From Treponema sp. (GTDB taxonomy: Bacteria > Spirochaetota > Spirochaetia > Treponematales > Breznakiellaceae): a stretch of 9,970 nucleotides of DNA. Positions 5,265-9,970 of this stretch are shown here, one piece after another (positions within the stretch are counted from its first letter, which is position 1; every line of letters begins with the position of its first letter). Below the pieces are notes generated by a model. The model saw only the letters and a list, made by a program, of their open reading frames with translations, did not search any database and was not told where the DNA came from. The stretch spans positions 1 to 9,970 of the forward strand of contig JAIRNB010000308.1 of the NCBI GenBank assembly GCA_031258265.1, given 5' to 3'. A program made the position numbers and the translations under genes.

Positions 5265-6310
5265 CAATGCGATCCCCTGTACCTTTGCAGTATATCCTGG
5301 ATTCTTAAATATGTATTTTTATCAAAGACATTTCTGTCCACCAGACCGGGGATTCGGGCGTTAATGTCGTTAAGCCAGATCCGTTCTTCCTGGGGGCTGA
5401 TCTCGTTGTAGAAGATTCCGTCTTTCCTCATGATGTCCACCGCCTCGGCTTCCCGGCGGTAAAAGGAATCTTCAAATTCCATACCCGCCTTGCGGACGAC
5501 TTCCCGCAGGGCTTCCCTGTAGCGATCGGGGATGCTTTCCCAGCCCTGCCTGTTCATCAGAATCCCCCCCATAAAGGGGGCAAGGTTAAGGGAAAGCAGA
5601 TTGTTGGCCATTTTATACAGGGAAGTTGTCTGGACCGCGATGGGGCTCTGGTAAATAGCGTCGATACGGCCGGAGTTAAAGAACATCGGTATATCGGTCA
5701 TGGAGACCCCTACCAGTTGGAAACCCATGGCCTTAAAGGCGTCGGAGAATTTTTTATCCGAAGGGCTGGTAGCCAGTTTTAGCTTCCGCAGATCATCGGG
5801 AACGGACACCCGGGAACGGGAGAAAATCTTAACCCAGCCGGCCTTTGCCCAGGCCAGGTTCTTGTAGCCCTTCTCCTCGATTTTGGCGTCCAGCATGGGC
5901 CGCAGTTCCGCCAGCACCGCGTCAAATTCATCGTTGTTACGGATAAGAAAGGGAATGGAAAGGGCCATGATCTCCGGCGCCACACTGTTGAGGGCGCTGG
6001 AGGTAAAGACCGCCGCCTGGAAACGGTTCTGCCTGAGCCACTGAAGGTACTGTTCCTCCGTACCGGCCCGCTGGTGGGATATGCTAAGAATCACCTCTCC
6101 GTTGGAGATCCGGTACCAGTCCGCGGCAATCCGGTCCAGGATGATCCCCCAATCGGAGTTGGAGGGCAGGGAAGAGGCCAGTTTTATCTCCACCGCCCCT
6201 GCGGGCAGGGCCGCTAAAAGGAGGAAGGCGAGGATTCCCGCCAAAAGATTCCCCTTCCGTCTCTCTTTCTTGGGACGGAAAGACGGAATTGTGAACAGAG
6301 CTACGCGCAT
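5264..6310 (-). CDS. tatP: TRAP transporter periplasmic solute-binding protein (TatP, DctP family)
   Basis: The 348-residue extracytoplasmic receptor of the TRAP system. A signal peptide spans about 1-39: a basic n-region with KKERRKGN, a hydrophobic LLAGILAFLLLAALP, and likely cleavage after AGA. The mature protein shows DctP features: VEIKLASSLP at the start, LGxxxVxxxMTDIPMFFNSGRIDAIYQSP in the hinge region, and MGGILMNRQGWESIPD. Canonical TRAP receptors have KIRVP with a carboxylate-binding Arg; here the block reads KLKLATSP, so Ala stands in place of Arg. The start is ATG 6308-6310, 6 nt after GGAAGGAG; GTG and TTG codons just upstream are in frame but too close to that site. It lies 35 nt after tatT and overlaps tatQM by one base. 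The ligand is unknown. Confidence 0.95.
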   Translation of the reverse strand: MRVALFTIPSFRPKKERRKGNLLAGILAFLLLAALPAGAVEIKLASSLPSNSDWGIILDRIAADWYRISNGEVILSISHQRAGTEEQYLQWLRQNRFQAAVFTSSALNSVAPEIMALSIPFLIRNNDEFDAVLAELRPMLDAKIEEKGYKNLAWAKAGWVKIFSRSRVSVPDDLRKLKLATSPSDKKFSDAFKAMGFQLVGVSMTDIPMFFNSGRIDAIYQSPIAVQTTSLYKMANNLLSLNLAPFMGGILMNRQGWESIPDRYREALREVVRKAGMEFEDSFYRREAEAVDIMRKDGIFYNEISPQEERIWLNDINARIPGLVDRNVFDKNTYLRIQDILQRYRGSH

Positions 6311-6345
6311 CACCAACTCCTTCCGGGGGCCAAAGGATTTAGCCT

Positions 6346-7341
6346 CTACAAGTCCCCTTCATAACTAAGGTCTACCTCAAATCCCTGATAGGCCTCCGCG
6401 TCTAATTCTCCATCTTCTGTAAGAAAGAAATAATCTCCCGCCCGGTTCAAAAGTTCCTGGGCCTTCCTTTGGGAGATAATATTTACCAGCCGGTTCTGCG
6501 GGTCCGCGTCTACATCAATTTCTTTGGCCGCCTGGAGGCAGGAACGGAAGGCATCGTAGTTCTGGGCGGGGAGGGCGACGGCCTGGGCATAGGAAACGTA
6601 GGGCCCCGCCAATTTTCCCCCGGATTTTTCCAGGGCCCGCCGAAAGTGAATCTCCACCCGTGACGGATTGCCCCCCATGGCCGGGGGAAGGGAAGCGTAG
6701 GCCAGGACATAGAAGTCGTCCAGGGCCCCCGCGTTAAAACCGGGGTCCAGCTCATAGGCCCGGTCAATATAGGCCATGCAATCCGGCACCTCTTTACCCA
6801 GGGAAAAATCGAAGGGGTCCAGGGAAAAGGCGGAAAGGGTCCCGGCGGCGATCCAGTAGAGCAAGGGCACATCGGCTTCTTCCATTTCCGCCAAAAAGGG
6901 GGCCAGGTTCCCCTCCTCCACCGAGGCCTCCCTAAAACCGGGGAACTTTTTCTCGATACCCGCCAAAAGGATGTTGATCCCCCGGATGTAGAGTTTCCTG
7001 GCCCGCTGCCGGGCGGCCTGCCGTTCCTCGTAGCGGATAGAGGGAAGGAATTCCACCGGCCCCTGGACAAAGGCATTGGCGTACATCACAAAGAGGGACC
7101 CGGTGGTAAGAATAAGACCCCTGTGGTCCGGGGCCTCATTTAGCAGGGCTTCGTACATCTTGATGGCGAAGGGCAGGGCGTCCCCCACCAGCTGGGGATC
7201 ATCGTCTCCGGTAAAAACCGTTGAACTCCCCGTTCCTGTCAGGGCATCCGCCAGCGCCCCGGTGGCCATACGGTTTATCGAACAGCCGGACAGGACGAAA
7301 AAGGCAAGAACCCCTGCAAAAATACGATAAAACAATTTCAC
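6346..7341 (-). CDS. tatT: TRAP-associated TPR-like lipoprotein (TatT)
   Basis: A 331-residue lipoprotein with a type II signal: MKLFYRIFAGVLAFFVLSGCS, lipobox LSGC with Cys20 as the lipidated residue. The mature part is alpha-helical in look, with TPR-like stretches such as AIKMYEALLNEAPDHRGL, CMAYIDRAYELDPGFNAGA and VEIHFRRALEKSGGKLAGPYVSYAQA. This matches the T-component of treponemal TRAP systems (T. pallidum TatT), a TPR-fold trimer reported to bind TatP at the membrane. It is first in the operon tatT-tatP-tatQM. The start is GTG 7339-7341; only a weak AAGAGA precedes it, and the ATG two bases upstream is followed at once by TGA. No clear promoter was found in the 135-bp gap to the mutase gene. 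Confidence 0.92.
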   Translation of the reverse strand: MKLFYRIFAGVLAFFVLSGCSINRMATGALADALTGTGSSTVFTGDDDPQLVGDALPFAIKMYEALLNEAPDHRGLILTTGSLFVMYANAFVQGPVEFLPSIRYEERQAARQRARKLYIRGINILLAGIEKKFPGFREASVEEGNLAPFLAEMEEADVPLLYWIAAGTLSAFSLDPFDFSLGKEVPDCMAYIDRAYELDPGFNAGALDDFYVLAYASLPPAMGGNPSRVEIHFRRALEKSGGKLAGPYVSYAQAVALPAQNYDAFRSCLQAAKEIDVDADPQNRLVNIISQRKAQELLNRAGDYFFLTEDGELDAEAYQGFEVDLSYEGDL

Positions 7342-7420
7342 ATCTCTTAATGTAACATATTCTTCCGGGTTTGCCTATTTAAGATCAGAGATATTATGGA
7401 TTCCGGACCGCAGCCCCCTT

Positions 7421-7461
7421 AAAAACCCCTGTTTTTTAGAATCTACCCACAAAGTAACAGG
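7421..7461 (-). terminator. weak terminator after the phosphohexomutase gene
   Basis: On the - strand, CCTGTT (7461-7456) can pair with AACAGG (7433-7428) around a 22-nt loop, followed by GG and TTTTT (7425-7421). The stem is only 6 bp, so read-through into tatT is plausible. The other candidate role is none. Confidence 0.35.
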
Positions 7462-7476
7462 ATTTACCGCCGGAGA

Positions 7477-9276
7477 CTATGCGCCGATTACCGCCCTGAT
7501 GTCCCTGCCGATGGCCTCAAGCTTCCGGGCCGCCTCCGCCCTGGCGGCCTGTAAACCTCCGGCCCCCACCGGGGCGCGGCAGCTGGCGTAGAATTTTATC
7601 TTAGGCTCCGTTCCGCTGGGCCGGGCGCTTACCACCGTGCCGTCTTCCAGGTAAAACTGGAGAACATCGCTTTCCGGCAGTTCCAGGGCTTCCCCCTCCC
7701 TGGCCCCGCCCCCGGCCTGGGGGTAAAGCCAGCGGCCGGCCTTAATGTCCCGGACCTTTTCCACGGCGATCCCCCCCAGAGTCAGCGGGGGATTCCGCCG
7801 GTATTCCTCCATGATGCCCGCCATGATGGCCGGTCCCTCCGGTCCCTGGAAGTATTTGGAGATCCCCAGCTCCTCCCAGTAACCGCTTATCCCGTACAGT
7901 TCTTCCAGCCGGTCCAGGAGGCTTTTACCCTGGCTCCGCCAGTAAAGAGTCATTTCCGCGGTCAGGGCCGTGGCGGAAACCCCATCCTTGTCCCGGACAT
8001 CGTTTTCCACCAGGTAGCCATAACTTTCCTCGGTGCCAAAGACGATCTTTTTTGATATTTCCCCGGTATCGCAGCGGCGCATAAGATCGGCGATCCACTT
8101 AAAACCCGTAAGGCACTCAAGGCAGGCGGCCCCGTAGGAGGCGGCTATCCGCGCCTGCATGCCGGTAGTGACAATAGAATTCACCATGGCGGCGTTTGCC
8201 GGCAGCCTTCCCAGCTCTTTCAGGGAAAGGAAGATGTAATCGGCCAGCAGGGAACCCATCTGATTCCCCGTAACCAGGGTGTATTCCTCCCCCTTGGGCT
8301 TCCCCCTGGCGGGGACGGCGATCCCGAAACGGTCCGCATCGGGGTCGGTAGCCATAACCACGTCGGCCTTTTCCCTTTTGCCCAGGGCTATCGCCATCTT
8401 TAAGGCCGGAGCTTCTTCAGGATTGGGAAATTCCACGGTGGGAAAGTCGCCGTTCCCTTCCCGCTGTTCCGGCACGGTGATCACCTGGAGCCCCAGATCC
8501 CCCAGGATCTTTTCCACATGCAGGGCCCCCGTCCCGTGGAGAGGGGTATAGACAATCTTCACCTCCGCGGCCCTCTCCTTGATAAGGCCGGGCCGGAAGA
8601 GGGCCGCCTTTACCATGTCCTGGTAGGGCCCGTCAATCTCCTTGTCGATAATCACCAAAAAACCCTTATCCAGGGCCTCCTCCCTGCCCATCTCCTTAAT
8701 AGCCGTTACCCTGTTCACCTCGTCGATAATCCCCCCGTCATGGGGGGGGATCACCTGGGAACCGTCGTTCCAGTAAGCCTTGTAGCCGTTGTATTTAGGA
8801 GGATTGTGGCTGGCCGTCACCACCACCCCCGTATCGCAGCCCAGCCTGCGGATGGCAAAGGACAATTCGGGGGTAGGGCGCAGGCCGGAAAAAAGATAGG
8901 CCTTAATTCCGTTAGCCGCGAAGATAAGGGCCGCAGCCTCGGCAAATTCCGCCGAATAATGGCGGCTGTCATAGGCCAACACCGCGGAGAGGGCCCCCGC
9001 CCTGGCTTTATGGGGAAAAGTCTTGATTAGGTAGGTGGCAAGCCCCTGGGTGGCGCTTTTAACCACCAGGGTGTTCATGCGGTTATAACCCCCGCCGATG
9101 ACCCCCCTAAGACCCCCGGTACCGAATTCCAAATTCCGGTAAAACCGGTCCAGAAGCTCCTTTTCCCCGGCGGGAGAAGAATCCGCCAAAAGATCCTCCA
9201 CTTCCTTCCGAAAAAGAGGGTCCCGTTCTTTCGCGATATAATCCTTCGCCTTTTCTACAATAGCGATTCTATCCAT
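7477..9276 (-). CDS. alpha-D-phosphohexomutase (phosphoglucomutase/phosphomannomutase, PgcA/PGM2 type)
   Basis: A cytosolic enzyme moving phosphate between C1 and C6 of hexose phosphates, linking glycolysis to nucleotide-sugar synthesis. The 599-residue protein has the four superfamily signatures in order: the phosphoserine loop TASHNP (154-159, Ser156), the Mg site DPDADR (311-316), the sugar loop GTEES (414-418) and the phosphate-binding RPSGTEPK (552-559). The N-terminus (FGTGGLRGVIGGGYNRMN, 51-68) and length fit the PGM2/PgcA subgroup, not the shorter ManB/GlmM proteins. Substrate choice (glucose, mannose or a pentose phosphate) cannot be read from the sequence. The start is ATG 9274-9276. 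The preceding bases contain no Shine-Dalgarno sequence, and a promoter at 9284-9311 would place the transcript start at or next to the ATG. The tat operon follows on the same strand after 135 bp. Confidence 0.96.
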   Translation of the reverse strand: MDRIAIVEKAKDYIAKERDPLFRKEVEDLLADSSPAGEKELLDRFYRNLEFGTGGLRGVIGGGYNRMNTLVVKSATQGLATYLIKTFPHKARAGALSAVLAYDSRHYSAEFAEAAALIFAANGIKAYLFSGLRPTPELSFAIRRLGCDTGVVVTASHNPPKYNGYKAYWNDGSQVIPPHDGGIIDEVNRVTAIKEMGREEALDKGFLVIIDKEIDGPYQDMVKAALFRPGLIKERAAEVKIVYTPLHGTGALHVEKILGDLGLQVITVPEQREGNGDFPTVEFPNPEEAPALKMAIALGKREKADVVMATDPDADRFGIAVPARGKPKGEEYTLVTGNQMGSLLADYIFLSLKELGRLPANAAMVNSIVTTGMQARIAASYGAACLECLTGFKWIADLMRRCDTGEISKKIVFGTEESYGYLVENDVRDKDGVSATALTAEMTLYWRSQGKSLLDRLEELYGISGYWEELGISKYFQGPEGPAIMAGIMEEYRRNPPLTLGGIAVEKVRDIKAGRWLYPQAGGGAREGEALELPESDVLQFYLEDGTVVSARPSGTEPKIKFYASCRAPVGAGGLQAARAEAARKLEAIGRDIRAVIGA

Positions 9277-9283
9277 AATGACT

Positions 9284-9311
9284 ATTATGAACGAAAGCTC
9301 CGAAAAGGCAA
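9284..9311 (-). promoter_or_regulatory. promoter of the phosphohexomutase gene, possibly leaderless
   Basis: On the - strand, TTGCCT (9311-9306, 4 of 6 to TTGACA), a 16-bp spacer and CATAAT (9289-9284, 5 of 6 to TATAAT) are followed by 7 nt and then the ATG. A start 7-8 nt after the -10 would fall on or beside the A of the ATG. Confidence 0.5.
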
Positions 9312-9323
9312 AGACAGCGGTGG

Positions 9324-9359
9324 CAGGGCTTCGATATTTGTTTTTTTAGCCCTGTTTTT
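9324..9359 (+). terminator. unassigned terminator-like hairpin
   Basis: CAGGGCT (9324-9330) and AGCCCTG (9348-9354) pair over 7 bp around a 17-nt T-rich loop, followed by TTTTT (9355-9359). The T tract makes it a + strand terminator, but no + strand gene precedes it. It may stop antisense transcripts leaving the phosphohexomutase gene. On the - strand it lies just upstream of the -35 of that gene's promoter. Confidence 0.45.
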
Positions 9360-9410
9360 AAGGAGGGGGGGCACATAGACTCCAAAAGCCGAAGTTCCGG
9401 CCCCCAATAC

Positions 9411-9747
9411 GCGGCTGCTCATCCCGGCGCGCGCCCTGCCCCAGCTAAAGCTGGGGCGCATTAGTCCAAATTGGGGCCTTTATTGGCGCTAGGCCATGCC
9501 GCATTGTTTAATACACAACCTGCGGTTGCCTATCACGGGCCAGGCCGTGCCGCGTCATCCAACATACAGCCTTGCGGCTGTTCATCCCGGCCCCCCCTCG
9601 CTGCGTAGTCCTCCCCCCTGCGGGGGTCCGGTCTACTCCGCTACCCCCTCTTGGCAGACTGCGGTATCAGTCCCCGGTATGCACAGGCACGGTCGTCTGG
9701 GCGGCCACAGCGCCCCAGCCGGGGCGCATATTTCAATTTGGCAGGCC
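9411..9747. repeat. cluster of imperfect palindromic repeats
   Basis: Two repeat types fill this gene-free stretch. Type 1: a unit with GGCC(A/G)TGCCGC and the hairpin CAACC-TGC-GGTTG (9516-9528) or CAGCC-TTGC-GGCTG (9567-9580). Units start at 9492 and 9543. A decayed third unit is recognisable at the same 51-bp spacing (GCTGCGTAGTCC at 9600; hairpin CCCCC-TGC-GGGGG at 9614-9626). Half-copies lie at 9411-9428 and near 9660. Four copies share (T)GCGG, 8 nt, C(C/A)CGG. Type 2: GCCCCAGC-TAAA-GCTGGGGC (9438-9457) and GCGCCCC-AGCC-GGGGCGC (9710-9727), each followed by GCAT, AT-rich bases and a CAA(A/T)TTGG element. No transposase, integrase or evenly spaced CRISPR-type spacers are present. Confidence 0.75.
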
Positions 9748-9798
9748 CCGCGGCGGGATTCCCTATTGGGCAAGATTTTTTATGTAATAGCCGATAGC

Positions 9799-9827
9799 TT
9801 GTATTATTTTACAGGTCCCGGTATAAT
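9799..9827 (+). promoter_or_regulatory. candidate promoter of the truncated gene at the right end
   Basis: A perfect TATAAT (9822-9827) is preceded, after 17 bp, by TTGTAT (9799-9804), which matches only the TTG of the -35 consensus. It lies about 60 bp before the ATG at 9887 in an AT-rich stretch that contrasts with the GC-rich repeats to its left. Confidence 0.5.
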
Positions 9828-9886
9828 AATTTATACGTTTGGAAGAAATATCCGCCCTGGCATAAAGGGAAAGGGGGTATAAGACG

Positions 9887-9970
9887 ATGTACCACCGGAT
9901 ACCGGACCACTTTCTAATAGATACCCATGGGGGGGGGGGGGGGGGGGGGGGCCGCGGCGGGCCGGGCGGG
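9887..9970 (+). CDS. 5' fragment of an unidentified gene, interrupted by the poly-G end
   Basis: ATG 9887-9889 is preceded by AAGGGGG (9871-9877) with a 9-nt spacing and by a promoter candidate. Fourteen believable codons follow, MYHRIPDHFLIDTH, and then the frame enters 23 G and a G/C-only tail encoding Gly, Ala and Arg without meaning. An N-terminal ...IDTH is common where metal-dependent hydrolases begin (TatD-type IDTHCH, PHP and amidohydrolase proteins), but 14 residues are too few to decide. Upstream, 9748-9886 shows no other coding signal. Confidence 0.5.
   Translation, partial: MYHRIPDHFLIDTHGGGGGGGGRGGPGG
9929..9951. repeat. 23-base poly-G tract followed by G/C-only sequence
   Basis: Twenty-three consecutive G begin in codon 15 of the truncated gene. 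The remaining 19 bases (9952-9970) contain only G and C. Such a low-complexity end is typical of signal loss in two-colour sequencing or a poor contig end. A true phase-variable G tract is the less likely alternative, because normal coding sequence does not resume. Confidence 0.9.

Noticed and set aside
5566..5580. CCCCC-ATAAA-GGGGG hairpin inside tatP
   Set aside because: A short stem within conserved coding sequence (APFMGGILM), with no T tract. It does not resemble a regulatory element.
8729..8750. 8-bp inverted repeat ATCCCCCC / GGGGGGAT inside the phosphohexomutase gene
   Set aside because: It encodes ordinary IPPHDGGII residues with the locally common CCC and GGG codons. No T tract follows, so it is likely a by-product of codon use.
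9492..9644. CRISPR array or integron attC sites
   Set aside because: Units are imperfect, spacers are not distinct fixed-length sequences, there are no cas or integrase genes, and the attC core sites are not present.
9496..9882. 128-codon open frame over the repeat cluster
   Set aside because: It coincides with GC-rich palindromic repeats that lack stop codons by composition, has no ribosome binding site, and has no recognisable domain.

Overview
The window reads as a chromosomal segment of a spirochaete, most likely a fairly GC-rich treponeme. Two things point there. The tmRNA encodes a tag (ANNDSYDYVALAA) close to the Treponema pallidum tag as I remember it. The TRAP transporter operon has the treponemal composition: a lipoprotein T-component, a periplasmic P-component and a fused QM permease, as in the T. 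pallidum Tat system. This is recognition from memory; no database search was run.

Layout. Left (1-1011): an ssrA (tmRNA) gene on the + strand converges on a comEB-type dCMP deaminase on the - strand. The comEB leader can fold into two mutually exclusive hairpins around its ribosome binding site. Centre-left (1012-3242): a divergent AT-rich regulatory region, then a + strand two-gene unit. Its first gene encodes an exported LysM-LysM-LytM protein whose LytM domain has lost its zinc ligands, so it is NlpD-like. Its second gene encodes a 328-residue sigma-70 family factor without region 1.1, so it is RpoS-sized. A very strong intrinsic terminator ends the unit. This matches the nlpD-rpoS pair of gammaproteobacteria.

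Centre-right (3393-7341, all - strand): the operon tatT - tatP - tatQM, with a TGATG overlap between tatP and tatQM. About 85 nt into tatQM lies a perfect 12-bp GC-rich hairpin followed at once by A and eight T on the coding strand. It is a textbook intrinsic terminator inside an open reading frame, and would make much more TatT/TatP than permease. Upstream on the same strand is a 599-residue alpha-D-phosphohexomutase gene (7477-9276). It has no Shine-Dalgarno sequence, and a promoter is placed so that its mRNA would be leaderless.

Right (9277-9970): no complete gene. There is an unassigned + strand terminator-like hairpin, then about 340 bp of imperfect palindromic repeats (three units at a 51-bp spacing, related half-copies and a second pair of GC palindromes). 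After that come a consensus -10 box, a good ribosome binding site and the first 14 codons of a gene (MYHRIPDHFLIDTH...). That gene then runs into 23 consecutive G and a G/C-only tail, most likely a sequencing or assembly artefact at a contig end.

How the parts relate: ssrA serves ribosome rescue and comEB supplies dUMP. The LysM/LytM protein and sigma factor form a cell-wall/stress-type unit, the Tat operon is a solute importer, and the mutase interconverts hexose phosphates. No mobile element, CRISPR array or phage gene was recognised.
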